Below, one piece after another: positions 15,987 to 24,149 of a stretch of 64,000 bases of DNA. The first letter of the stretch is position 1; every line of letters begins with the position of its first letter. The position numbers and the translations under genes are program-made. Source of the stretch: Streptomyces sp. YPW6. Its GTDB lineage: Bacteria; Actinomycetota; Actinomycetes; Streptomycetales; Streptomycetaceae. The notes under the pieces were generated by a model, which did not search any database, was not told the origin of the DNA, and saw only the letters and a program-made list of their open reading frames with translations. The stretch is from positions 1,116,001 through 1,180,000 of the forward strand of contig NZ_CP076457.1 in assembly GCF_018866325.1 (NCBI RefSeq), written 5' to 3'.

Positions 15987-17285
15987 ATGACGGAGACAGG
16001 TGCGGCGGGGGTGCTGCGGGTGACGGGCCAGGGGGCGGGCCGTGGCGCCACCCGGTTGCTCCACCGCGCGCGTGAGGCCCGGCTGGCGGGCGAGCCGTCC
16101 GGTGTGGTGCCCCGGGCGGAGATCGACGCCTCCTGGGACCGGGTGGTGCGCAGCGGCATCGACCCCGAGCAGTCGCCGGAGAGCGAGCTGCTGGAGGCGG
16201 ACGAGATCGAGCACCGGCGGCACAGCACGGCCCTGGGTGAACTGATGCCGTTGCTGCGGGCGGGACTGGCCTCGATCGCGGACGCCGCACAGCAGATCAT
16301 GGTGGTGACCGACACCGAGGGCCGGGTGCTGTGGCGGCAGGGCAACACGGGGGTGCTGCGCCGGGCCCACGACATCTGCCTGGAGGAAGGCGCGGCCTGG
16401 GCCGAGGCGGCGACCGGGACGAACGCGATCGGGACGGCGCTGGCCGCCCGGGTCCCGATCCAGGTGCACTCCGCCGAGCACTTCATCCGGGCGCTGCACG
16501 GCTGGACCTGTGCGGCGGCCCCGGTGCGGGATCCGCGCGACGGGCGGCTGATCGGGATCGTCGACATCAGCGGGCCTGCGTCCACCTTCCATCCGGCGAC
16601 GCTGGCCCTGGTCGACTCGGTGGCGCGGCTCGCCGAGGGTGAGATCCGCACCCGGCATCTGGTGGAGATCGAGCGGCTGCGCGCGGTGGCCGCACCGATC
16701 CTGTGCCGGATCGGCGGCCGGGCGCTGGCGGTGGACGCGCACGGTCGGCTGGCGGCGGTGACGGGGATGCCTCCGGTGGACCGGTTGCCGCTGCCGAAGT
16801 CGCTGCGGCCGGGTCCGGTGTGGCTGCCCTCGCTCGGCATGTGCCAGGCCGAGCCGCTGCCGGGCGGCTGGCTGGTGCGGGTGGACGAGACGGGGACGGT
16901 GCCGGGGGAGCCGCGCCGGGTGGTGCTGGACCTGAGCCGGCCCCGGGCGCTCGCCGTGCATCTGACCGGGCCGCTGGGCAGCGTGCGGCAGCGGCTCTCG
17001 CCGCGCCACGCCGAGCTGCTGTACGCGCTGGCGGTGCACCGGCAGGGGCGGACGGCCTCGGAGCTGGCGCGGGACGTCTTCGGGGACCCGACCCGGACGG
17101 TGACGGTCCGGGCCGAGGTCTCCCGGCTGCGGCGTCATCTGGCGGAGGTCCTGGCTCATCGCCCGTACCGCTTCGGGGACGGGGTGGAGGTGGAGGTGAT
17201 CCGTCCGGAGCACGGCGCGGATCTGCTGCCGCACTCCCAGGCGCCGGTGGTGGCGGCGGCCCGCGCGGCGGCGCGGTCCACCTGA
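15987..17285 (+). CDS. GAF-domain transcriptional regulator (AcoR-like, without AAA+ domain)
   Basis: A 432-residue protein from ATG 15987. Residues 30-200 resemble the AcoR sensory part: SWDRVVRSGIDPEQ, then a GAF domain (IMVVTDTEGRVLWRQGNTGVLRRAHDICLEEGAAWAEAATGTNAIGTAL read in parts). It has no sigma-54 AAA+ domain. The C-terminal end (SPRHAELLYALAVHRQGRTASELARDVFG, VRAEVSRLRRHL) looks like a winged-helix DNA-binding unit. In other streptomycetes such regulators often flank aldehyde dehydrogenase genes; none is adjacent here. The likely operator is the GGTTGCAACC region upstream. Confidence 0.85.
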   Translation: MTETGAAGVLRVTGQGAGRGATRLLHRAREARLAGEPSGVVPRAEIDASWDRVVRSGIDPEQSPESELLEADEIEHRRHSTALGELMPLLRAGLASIADAAQQIMVVTDTEGRVLWRQGNTGVLRRAHDICLEEGAAWAEAATGTNAIGTALAARVPIQVHSAEHFIRALHGWTCAAAPVRDPRDGRLIGIVDISGPASTFHPATLALVDSVARLAEGEIRTRHLVEIERLRAVAAPILCRIGGRALAVDAHGRLAAVTGMPPVDRLPLPKSLRPGPVWLPSLGMCQAEPLPGGWLVRVDETGTVPGEPRRVVLDLSRPRALAVHLTGPLGSVRQRLSPRHAELLYALAVHRQGRTASELARDVFGDPTRTVTVRAEVSRLRRHLAEVLAHRPYRFGDGVEVEVIRPEHGADLLPHSQAPVVAAARAAARST

Positions 17286-17412
17286 GAGGGGCGCCGGGGA
17301 GCGTGCGGGCGGCCGGGGCCGAAGGCCCGCGCGCGCCGGGCGGGCGTCGCGGGGCGCGTACGGGACGGGGCCGCTGTGCGCCGCCGGACGGCGCCGTGGT
17401 TGTCTGGCCGTC

Positions 17413-18009
17413 ATGAGCGACATCCAGCAGTCCGCAGCGCCGACCACCCGGGTGACCGTCTGGTCCCTGGAGCAGACCTCGCCCGCCGATCTCCGCCCGG
17501 CGCGCGCGCCCGAGGGCGATGTCCGTATCGTCCGGTCCGAGGTGGTGCTGCCGGAGTTCAGCCGGTTCCTCTACACGGCGGTGGGCGGCGACATCCGGTG
17601 GACCGACCGGCTGGGCATGACGTACGCCCAGTGGGAGGAGGCTCTGCGGCGGCCCGGCGCGGAGACCTGGGTGGCGTACGAGAACGGGACGCCGGCCGGG
17701 TACGTCGAGCTGGATGCGCAGGACGACGGCGTGGTCGAGATCATGTACTTCGGGCTGATCCCCGCGTTCCGGGGCCGGCGGATCGGCGGCCATCTCCTCT
17801 CCCACGGGGTGGCGCGCGCCTGGGATCTGGCGGAGCGCTGGCCGGAGCGTCCGACGACGAAGCGGGTGTGGCTGCACACCTGCTCCAAGGACGGGCCGCA
17901 CGCGATGGACAACTACCTGCGGCGCGGTTTCCGGCTCTTCGACACGAGGACCGAGGTGGAGCCCGAGGTGGCGACGCCCGGTCCGTGGCCCGGGGCGTAC
18001 GCCTCCTGA
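17413..18009 (+). CDS. GNAT-family N-acetyltransferase
   Basis: A 198-residue acetyltransferase. The acetyl-CoA binding motif A is VEIMYFGLIPAFRGRRIGGHLLSHGV (residues about 113-138), preceded by the strand WVAYENGTPAGYVEL and followed by MDNYLRRGFRLFDT. Substrate unknown; relatives acetylate amino groups of small molecules or proteins. The start ATG at 17413 has no clear Shine-Dalgarno sequence. A strong terminator follows 16 bp after the stop, so it is transcriptionally separate from the sulfur operon. Confidence 0.88.
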   Translation: MSDIQQSAAPTTRVTVWSLEQTSPADLRPARAPEGDVRIVRSEVVLPEFSRFLYTAVGGDIRWTDRLGMTYAQWEEALRRPGAETWVAYENGTPAGYVELDAQDDGVVEIMYFGLIPAFRGRRIGGHLLSHGVARAWDLAERWPERPTTKRVWLHTCSKDGPHAMDNYLRRGFRLFDTRTEVEPEVATPGPWPGAYAS

Positions 18010-18024
18010 CCGTCCGGAGATCCC

Positions 18025-18056
18025 CGGGTGGGGCGGTGACCTCGTCGCCCCACCCG
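18025..18056 (+). terminator. Intrinsic terminator after the GNAT gene
   Basis: CGGGTGGGGCG, 10-nt loop, CGCCCCACCCG: a perfect 11-bp stem followed by CTTTCC. It insulates the downstream sulfur-assimilation promoter from read-through. Confidence 0.75.
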
Positions 18057-18263
18057 CTTTCCGCTCTTCGCCGCTCTCCTCGCCGCCTGCTTCTCCTCCC
18101 TGCCCCCCTGCCCCTCTCCTTCGGACCCGGATGGGGCGATTTGTCGGCAATGCCGCTCTGTCATTCCGTGATCGGCGCCACACAGTCCCATCTTTCGAGA
18201 CCCAGTCGTCCACATACTGGATAGTGGTGGACTGCCCCAAGACGCGCGTGACACGCTTCCGTC

Positions 18264-18347
18264 ATGTCCGGAACTGGAATTGCCTTGGTGAGTCGACGCC
18301 ACGTCGACCTCGGCCGCATGTCCAGCGCCATCTGTCCGGCGAGCTGA
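18264..18347 (+). CDS. Leader peptide of the sulfate-assimilation operon
   Basis: A 27-codon ORF, ATG 18264 to TGA 18347, in the 452-bp space before sulfite reductase. Its product starts MSGTGIALV and contains SRRHVDLGRMSSAICPAS. The RRHVDL..xSSAxC pattern is that of the short actinobacterial proteins annotated as putative leader peptides, often found before sulfur-metabolism genes. A Cys codon sits four codons from the stop, suiting ribosome-mediated sensing of charged Cys-tRNA. GTCGAC-gccac-GTCGAC within the ORF (18292-18308) is an inverted repeat that could take part in RNA switching. A shorter start at the GTG in front of SRRHVDL is possible. Confidence 0.75.
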   Translation: MSGTGIALVSRRHVDLGRMSSAICPAS

Positions 18348-18461
18348 CAGCACCAGCACCGCCGTCTCTCTCTTCTCTCTGAACCGCCTGCGCACCGCCG
18401 CGCCTCAGCGCGAGTGTGCCGCTCAGAGCCGCCCTCCCGCAGTCCCGAAGGACGTATTGCC

Positions 18462-20159
18462 ATGGCCGCCACCCCGGAAAAGCCTGCGCCCGCCACGCCC
18501 CGCCGCAAGGCCGGACGCCACCGTGGCGAGGGTCAGTGGGCCGTGGGCCACCACACCCCCCTCAACGGGAACGAGCAGTTCAAGAAGGACGACGACGGTC
18601 TCAACGTACGGACACGTATTGAGACGATCTACTCCCAGCGCGGCTTCGACTCCATCGACCCCAACGACCTGCGCGGACGCATGCGCTGGTGGGGTCTGTA
18701 CACCCAGCGCAAGCCCGGCATCGACGGCGGCAAGACGGCCGTGCTGGAGCCGGAGGAGCTGGACGACGAGTACTTCATGCTGCGGGTCCGGATCGACGGC
18801 GGCCGGCTGACCACGCGGCAGCTGCGGGTGATCGGAGAGATCTCGCAGGAGTTCGCGCGCGGGACCGCCGACCTCACCGACCGGCAGAACGTGCAGTACC
18901 ACTGGATCCGTATCGAGGACGTCCCGGAGATCTGGCGACGGCTCGAAGAGGTGGGGCTGTCCACCACCGAGGCCTGCGGTGACACACCGCGCGTGATCCT
19001 CGGCTCTCCCGTCGCGGGCATCGCCGAGAACGAGATCATCGACGGCACCCCCGCGATCGACGAGATCCAGCGCCGGTTCATCGGCAACCCCGACTTCTCC
19101 AACCTGCCGCGCAAGTTCAAGTCCGCGGTCTCCGGCTCCCCGCACCTGGACGTGGCGCACGAGATCAACGACGTCGCCTTCGTCGGCGTGAACCACCCGG
19201 AGCACGGCCCCGGCTTCGACCTCTGGGTCGGCGGCGGCCTCTCCACGAACCCCAAGCTCGGGGTGCGGCTCGGCGCCTGGGTGCCGCTGGACGAGGTGCC
19301 GGACGTGTACGGCGGGGTCATCGGGATCTTCCGCGACTACGGCTACCGGCGGCTGCGCACCCGCGCGCGGCTGAAGTTCCTGGTCGCGGACTGGGGCGCG
19401 GAGAAGTTCCGCCGGATCCTGGAGGACGAGTACCTGGAGCGGAAGCTCGTCGACGGGCCCGCGCCCGAGCAGCCCGCCCAGACCTGGCGCGACCACCTGG
19501 GGGTGCACCGGCAGAAGGACGGCCGCTTCTACGTCGGCTTCGCCGCGCGGGTGGGCCGGGTCGACGGCTCCACGCTCACCAAGATCGCCGACCTGGCGGA
19601 CGCGCACGGCTCGGGCCGGGTACGGACCACCGCCGAGCAGAAGATGATCGTGCTGGACGTGGCCGAGGAGCAGGTGGACTCCCTGGTCGCCGGTCTGGAG
19701 GCGCTGGACCTCAAGGTCACGCCGTCCCCGTTCCGGCGCGGCACGATGGCCTGCACCGGCATCGAGTTCTGCAAGCTGGCGATCGTCGAGACGAAGGCGC
19801 GCGGCGCCTCTCTGATCGACGAACTGGAGCGCCGCATCCCGGAGTTCGACCACCCGATCACCATCAACATCAACGGCTGCCCGAACGCCTGCGCCCGGAT
19901 CCAGGTCGCCGACATCGGTCTCAAGGGCCAGTTGATGCTGGACGAGAACGGCGAGCAGGTCGAGGGCTACCAGGTACACCTGGGCGGGGCGCTGGGCCTG
20001 GAGGCCGGCTTCGGCCGCAAGGTCCGCGGCCTGAAGGTCACCTCGGCCGAACTGCCGGACTACGTCGAGCGGGTGCTCGGACGGTTCCAGGAGGAGCGCG
20101 AGGACGGCGAGCGCTTCGCGGCCTGGGCCGCGCGCGCGAGTGCGGAGTCGCTGTCATGA
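18462..20159 (+). CDS. Ferredoxin-dependent sulfite reductase (siroheme, 4Fe-4S)
   Basis: A 565-residue reductase from ATG 18462 (GAAGGA upstream), converting sulfite to sulfide with six electrons from ferredoxin. The protein is a double repeat of the nitrite/sulfite reductase fold. The cofactor-binding Cys lie in MACTGIEFC (about 427-435) and NGCPNACAR (about 470-478). WWGLYTQR and TTEACGDTPR carry the Tyr and Cys that can be crosslinked in the mycobacterial homologue. The family also includes nitrite reductases; the cys genes directly downstream decide for sulfite. Its stop overlaps the next start (ATGA). Expression is probably tuned by the upstream leader peptide. Confidence 0.93.
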   Translation: MAATPEKPAPATPRRKAGRHRGEGQWAVGHHTPLNGNEQFKKDDDGLNVRTRIETIYSQRGFDSIDPNDLRGRMRWWGLYTQRKPGIDGGKTAVLEPEELDDEYFMLRVRIDGGRLTTRQLRVIGEISQEFARGTADLTDRQNVQYHWIRIEDVPEIWRRLEEVGLSTTEACGDTPRVILGSPVAGIAENEIIDGTPAIDEIQRRFIGNPDFSNLPRKFKSAVSGSPHLDVAHEINDVAFVGVNHPEHGPGFDLWVGGGLSTNPKLGVRLGAWVPLDEVPDVYGGVIGIFRDYGYRRLRTRARLKFLVADWGAEKFRRILEDEYLERKLVDGPAPEQPAQTWRDHLGVHRQKDGRFYVGFAARVGRVDGSTLTKIADLADAHGSGRVRTTAEQKMIVLDVAEEQVDSLVAGLEALDLKVTPSPFRRGTMACTGIEFCKLAIVETKARGASLIDELERRIPEFDHPITININGCPNACARIQVADIGLKGQLMLDENGEQVEGYQVHLGGALGLEAGFGRKVRGLKVTSAELPDYVERVLGRFQEEREDGERFAAWAARASAESLS

Positions 20160-20335
20160 GCGAGCGAGCCGCTCCGTTTTACTGCCCGTACTGCGGTGAC
20201 GAGGACCTGCGCCCCAACGAGACCGGCCACGGAGCCTGGGAATGCGCTTCCTGCAACCGTGCGTTCCAGCTGAAGTTCCTGGGTCTGCTGACCCGGGGTG
20301 TTCAGCGCAACGACGTTGAGGGGGAAGCGATATGA
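20156..20335 (+). CDS. Small zinc-ribbon-like protein of the sulfur operon
   Basis: A 59-residue protein translationally coupled at both ends: its ATG overlaps the sulfite reductase stop (ATGA) and its TGA overlaps the cysH start (ATGA). Two Cys pairs, FYCPYCGDEDL and WECASCNRAFQ, spaced by about 20 residues, form a typical zinc ribbon. A short tail (KFLGLLTRG) follows. The tight coupling argues it is real and works with the reductases, perhaps as a metal or redox partner, but the function is unknown. Confidence 0.85.
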   Translation: MSERAAPFYCPYCGDEDLRPNETGHGAWECASCNRAFQLKFLGLLTRGVQRNDVEGEAI

Positions 20336-21048
20336 CGGGCACTCTGCTGAGCGGAGAGCTGGCCGACGAGGAGCTCCGGGAGCTGGCCGAGCGGGCCGGG
20401 CGGGAGCTGGAGGACGCCTCCGCCACCGAGATTCTGACGTGGGCGGCCGACGCCTTCGGGCCCCGCTTCTGTGTCACCTCCTCGATGGAGGACGCCGTCG
20501 TCGCGCATCTGGCGTCGCGCGTGCTGCCGGGCGTGGACGTGGTCTTCCTGGACACCGGCTACCACTTCCCGGAGACCATCGGCACCCGGGACGCGGTGGA
20601 CGCCGTGATGGACGTCAACGTCATCACGATCACGCCCCGGCAGACGGTCGCCGAGCAGGACGCGGAGTACGGCGAGAAGCTGCACGACCGGGACCCCGAC
20701 CTGTGCTGCGCGCTGCGCAAGGTGAAGCCGCTGGAGGACGGGCTGACCGCGTACGCGGCATGGGCGACGGGGCTGCGCCGCGACGAGTCGCCGACCCGGG
20801 CGAACACCCCGGTCGTCGGCTGGGACGACAGGCGCCGCAAGGTGAAGGTCTCCCCCATCGCCCGCTGGACCCAGGAGGACGTGGACGCCTACGTCGCCGA
20901 GCACGGGGTGCTCACCAACCCGCTGCTGATGGACGGTTACGCCTCCGTCGGCTGCGCGCCCTGCACCCGCCGGGTGCTGGAGGGCGAGGACGCACGGGCC
21001 GGCCGCTGGGCCGGACGGGGCAAGACCGAATGCGGGCTGCACGGCTGA
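20332..21048 (+). CDS. cysH: Adenylyl-sulfate (APS) reductase, 4Fe-4S type
   Basis: A 238-residue reductase from ATG 20332, converting APS to sulfite and AMP. The PAPS/APS reductase fold shows FCVTSSMEDAVVAHL and VVFLDTGYHFPETI. Two Cys pairs, C125-C126 (DLCCALRKV) and C208/C211 (GCAPCTRRV), are the 4Fe-4S ligands that mark APS-using enzymes, as opposed to PAPS-using CysH. The catalytic Cys is in the C-terminal TECGLHG. It fits an actinobacterial pathway in which APS is reduced directly. The start overlaps the zinc-ribbon stop; the stop is 23 bp from cysC. Confidence 0.95.
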   Translation: MTGTLLSGELADEELRELAERAGRELEDASATEILTWAADAFGPRFCVTSSMEDAVVAHLASRVLPGVDVVFLDTGYHFPETIGTRDAVDAVMDVNVITITPRQTVAEQDAEYGEKLHDRDPDLCCALRKVKPLEDGLTAYAAWATGLRRDESPTRANTPVVGWDDRRRKVKVSPIARWTQEDVDAYVAEHGVLTNPLLMDGYASVGCAPCTRRVLEGEDARAGRWAGRGKTECGLHG

Positions 21049-21071
21049 TGACGACTGATCAGGAGAGTTCG

Positions 21072-21617
21072 ATGAGCGTGACGGAGGCGGGGGCCACGAT
21101 CTGGCTCACCGGTCTGCCGAGCGCGGGCAAGACCACCATCGCGTACGAACTGGCGGGCCGGCTGCGGACCGAGGGCCACAGGGTGGAGGTGCTCGACGGC
21201 GACGAGATCCGCGAGTTCCTCTCGGCGGGCCTCGGCTTCTCCCGCGAGGACCGGCACACCAACGTGGCCCGGATCGGCTTCGTCGCCGAACTGCTCGCGG
21301 CCAACGGCGTGAAGGTGCTGGTCCCCGTCATCGCCCCGTTCGCCGACAGCCGCGAGGCCGTCCGCAAGCGGCACGCCGCCGAGTCCACCACCTATCTGGA
21401 GGTGCACGTCGCGACCCCCGTCGAGGTGTGCTCCGTGCGCGACGTGAAGGGCCTCTACGCCAAGCAGGCGGCCGGCGAGATCAGCGGACTCACCGGGGTC
21501 GACGACCCCTACGAGGCCCCGGAATCGCCCGACCTGCGGATCGAGTCGCACCAGCAGACCGTGCAGGAGTCAGCGGCGGCGCTCCACGCGCTGCTCACCG
21601 AGAGGGGCCTGGCGTGA
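21072..21617 (+). CDS. cysC: Adenylyl-sulfate kinase
   Basis: A 181-residue kinase phosphorylating APS to PAPS. P-loop GLPSAGKT at about 14-21, then VLDGDEIREFLSAGLGFSREDRHTNV (APS-binding) and LYAKQAAGEISGLTGVDDPYE, all typical. I chose ATG 21072 because AGGAG lies six bases before it; an earlier ATG at 21048 overlaps the cysH stop but has no such site. With an APS-type reductase upstream, PAPS here probably serves sulfotransferases more than reduction. The stop overlaps the cysD GTG (GTGA). Confidence 0.94.
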   Translation: MSVTEAGATIWLTGLPSAGKTTIAYELAGRLRTEGHRVEVLDGDEIREFLSAGLGFSREDRHTNVARIGFVAELLAANGVKVLVPVIAPFADSREAVRKRHAAESTTYLEVHVATPVEVCSVRDVKGLYAKQAAGEISGLTGVDDPYEAPESPDLRIESHQQTVQESAAALHALLTERGLA

Positions 21618-22552
21618 GTGCCGTCACCACCACCGTGTCCGAGGACACCGCGAACCCGTACGCGCTGAGCCACCTGGACTCCCTGGAGTCCGAGGCGGTC
21701 CACATCTTCCGGGAGGTGGCGGGCGAGTTCGAGCGGCCGGTGATCCTGTTCTCCGGCGGCAAGGACTCGATCGTGATGCTGCACCTGGCGCTGAAGGCGT
21801 TCGCGCCCGCGCCGGTGCCGTTCACCCTGCTGCACGTGGACACCGGGCACAACTTCCCCGAGGTCCTCGACTACCGCGACCGAACGGTGGAGAAGCACGG
21901 GCTGCGGCTGCACGTCGCCTCCGTGCAGGAGTACATCGACGCCGGGAAGCTCCGCGAGCGCCCCGACGGGACCCGCAACCCGCTCCAGACCGTGCCGCTG
22001 ACCGAGGCGATCCAGCAGCACCGCTTCGACGCGGTGTTCGGCGGCGGGCGGCGCGACGAGGAGAAGGCGCGCGCCAAGGAACGGGTGTTCTCGCTGCGCG
22101 ACGAGTTCTCCCAGTGGGACCCGCGCCGTCAGCGGCCCGAGCTGTGGCAGCTGTACAACGGCCGGCACGCACCCGGCGAGCACGTCCGGGTCTTCCCGAT
22201 CTCCAACTGGACCGAGCTCGACGTCTGGCAGTACATCGACCGCGAGGGGATCGAGCTGCCGGAGATCTACTTCGCGCACGAGCGCGAGGTGTTCAACCGC
22301 AACGGCATGTGGCTGACGGCCGGGCACTGGGGCGGGCCGAAGGAGCACGAGGCCACCGAGACCCGTCTGGTGCGCTACCGCACGGTCGGCGACATGTCCT
22401 GCACCGGTGCCGTCGACTCCGACGCCACCACGCTGGACGCCGTGATCACCGAGATCGCCGCCTCCCGGCTCACCGAGCGGGGCGCGACCCGCGCCGACGA
22501 CAAGATGTCCGAGGCCGCGATGGAAGACCGCAAGCGCGAGGGGTACTTCTAA
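21614..22552 (+). CDS. cysD: Sulfate adenylyltransferase small subunit
   Basis: A 312-residue subunit of ATP sulfurylase, which with CysN makes APS from sulfate and ATP. The PP-loop motif SGGKDS is at about 47-52; LLHVDTGHNFPEVLDYRD, FGGGRRDEEKARAKERVFSLRDEF and the PISNWTELDVWQYI segment are characteristic. Start is GTG 21614, overlapping the cysC stop, with GAGAGG upstream. cysN begins 2 bp after its stop, so the two subunits are made together. Confidence 0.96.
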   Translation: MSAVTTTVSEDTANPYALSHLDSLESEAVHIFREVAGEFERPVILFSGGKDSIVMLHLALKAFAPAPVPFTLLHVDTGHNFPEVLDYRDRTVEKHGLRLHVASVQEYIDAGKLRERPDGTRNPLQTVPLTEAIQQHRFDAVFGGGRRDEEKARAKERVFSLRDEFSQWDPRRQRPELWQLYNGRHAPGEHVRVFPISNWTELDVWQYIDREGIELPEIYFAHEREVFNRNGMWLTAGHWGGPKEHEATETRLVRYRTVGDMSCTGAVDSDATTLDAVITEIAASRLTERGATRADDKMSEAAMEDRKREGYF

Positions 22553-22554
22553 CC

Positions 22555-23889
22555 ATGACCACCACAGCTGAGCAGTTGAGCGCCACCACCCTGCTGCGCT
22601 TCGCCACCGCCGGGTCCGTCGACGACGGCAAGTCCACCCTGGTGGGCCGGCTCCTGCACGACTCCAAGTCGGTCCTCACCGACCAGCTGGAGGCCGTCGA
22701 GCAGGCCTCGCGGGGCCGCGGGCAGGAGGCGCCGGACCTGGCGCTGCTCACCGACGGGCTGCGCGCCGAGCGCGAGCAGGGCATCACCATCGACGTCGCC
22801 TACCGCTACTTCGCCACCACCCGGCGGCGGTTCATCCTGGCCGACACCCCCGGCCATGTGCAGTACACCCGGAACATGGTGACCGGCGCCTCCACCGCCG
22901 AACTGGCCGTGGTCCTGGTCGACGCCCGCAACGGCGTCGTCGAGCAGACCCGCCGGCACGCCGCCGTCGCCGCTCTGCTGCGCGTCCCGCACGTGGTGCT
23001 GGCCGTCAACAAGATGGACCTGGTCGACTACGCGGAGCCCGTGTTCGCCGCCATCGCCGAGGAGTTCACCGCGTACGCCGCGTCCCTCGGCGTCCCGGAG
23101 ATCACCGCCATCCCGATCTCGGCACTGGCCGGGGACAACGTGGTGGAACCCTCCGCCCACATGGACTGGTACGGCGGGCCGACCGTCCTGGAGCACCTGG
23201 AGACGGTGCCGGTCAGCCACGACCTCACCGCGTGCCACGCCCGCTTCCCCGTGCAGTACGTGATCCGCCCGCAGACCGCCGAGCACCCGGACTACCGGGG
23301 GTACGCCGGTCAGATCGCCGCCGGGGTGTTCCGGGTCGGCGAGTCCGTCTCCGTCCTCCCCTCGGGGCGTACGACGACGATCACCGGCATCGACGCACTC
23401 GGCGGACACGTCGACATCGCCTGGGCGCCGCAGTCCGTGACGCTGCGGCTGGCCGACGACATCGACATCTCACGCGGCGACCTGATCGCCCCCGCGAACG
23501 ACGCCCCGCCGGTCACCCAGGACGTCGAGGCGACCGTCTGCCACGTCGCCGACCAGCCGCTCTCGGTGGGCCAGCGGGTGCTGCTGAAGCACACCACCCG
23601 CACCGTCAAGGCGATCGTCAAGGACATCCCCTCCCGGCTCACCCTGGACGACCTCTCCCAGCACCCGGCCCCGGGGCAGCTCGTCGCCAACGACATCGGG
23701 CGGGTCGTCGTGCGCACCGCCGAGCCGCTCGCGCTCGACGCGTACGAGGACTCCCGGCGCACCGGCTCGTTCCTCCTGATCGACCCGGCGGACGGAACGA
23801 CACTGAGCGCCGGCATGGCGGGCGCCGCGTTCGCCGCCGCCGCCGAAACGGTTCAGGCGGCCGACGACGACGCCGCATGGGACTTCTGA
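22555..23889 (+). CDS. cysN: Sulfate adenylyltransferase large subunit (GTPase)
   Basis: A 444-residue translation-factor-type GTPase that drives APS formation by CysD. G1 AGSVDDGKST (about 19-28), switch region REQGITIDVAYR, G3 DTPGH (97-101) and G4 NKMD (152-155) are all intact, followed by EF-Tu-like domains 2 and 3. The length fits stand-alone CysN, without a fused APS kinase, in agreement with a separate cysC. The stop overlaps a following short ORF (TGATG). Confidence 0.96.
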   Translation: MTTTAEQLSATTLLRFATAGSVDDGKSTLVGRLLHDSKSVLTDQLEAVEQASRGRGQEAPDLALLTDGLRAEREQGITIDVAYRYFATTRRRFILADTPGHVQYTRNMVTGASTAELAVVLVDARNGVVEQTRRHAAVAALLRVPHVVLAVNKMDLVDYAEPVFAAIAEEFTAYAASLGVPEITAIPISALAGDNVVEPSAHMDWYGGPTVLEHLETVPVSHDLTACHARFPVQYVIRPQTAEHPDYRGYAGQIAAGVFRVGESVSVLPSGRTTTITGIDALGGHVDIAWAPQSVTLRLADDIDISRGDLIAPANDAPPVTQDVEATVCHVADQPLSVGQRVLLKHTTRTVKAIVKDIPSRLTLDDLSQHPAPGQLVANDIGRVVVRTAEPLALDAYEDSRRTGSFLLIDPADGTTLSAGMAGAAFAAAAETVQAADDDAAWDF

Positions 23890-24026
23890 TGGCCACCGAC
23901 TCCTTCTCCTCCTTCGCGAAGGAGGGCGGCCGGGTGGGCAGCGGCGCCCGCGGGAGGGGGCGCCCCCTGCTCAAGCGGATTCGAGAGCTTGGGGGAGGGC
24001 AGGGCGGGGTCGGGCGATGTGCGTGA
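23889..24026 (+). CDS. Short ORF coupled to cysN, doubtful
   Basis: A 45-codon ORF whose ATG overlaps the cysN stop codon (TGATG). The product, MATDSFSSFAKEGGRVGSGA... ending GGVGRCA, is Gly/Arg-rich with no recognised domain. A perfect palindrome CTCCTTCGCGAAGGAG lies at 23910-23925 inside it, so the segment might instead be an RNA structure between the enzyme genes and the transporter genes. The rest of the 260-bp spacer shows nothing else. Confidence 0.3.
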   Translation: MATDSFSSFAKEGGRVGSGARGRGRPLLKRIRELGGGQGGVGRCA

Positions 24027-24149
24027 TGACGTACGCGCACCGCTCGCGCGCCCCGCACCCGGACCCCCGAAGACCTGCCGACCTTCCGGCCGCGCCCCCC
24101 TGACCAGACAGCGGGGCGTGAGACCGGGCCGACGAGAGGACAGCCTCCC

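Noticed and set aside
18181..18230. Specific operator for a sulfur regulator at CCACATACTGGATAGTGG
   Set aside because: The arms pair only at CCAC/GTGG and the centre does not match; promoter boxes are also unclear, so no site was called.
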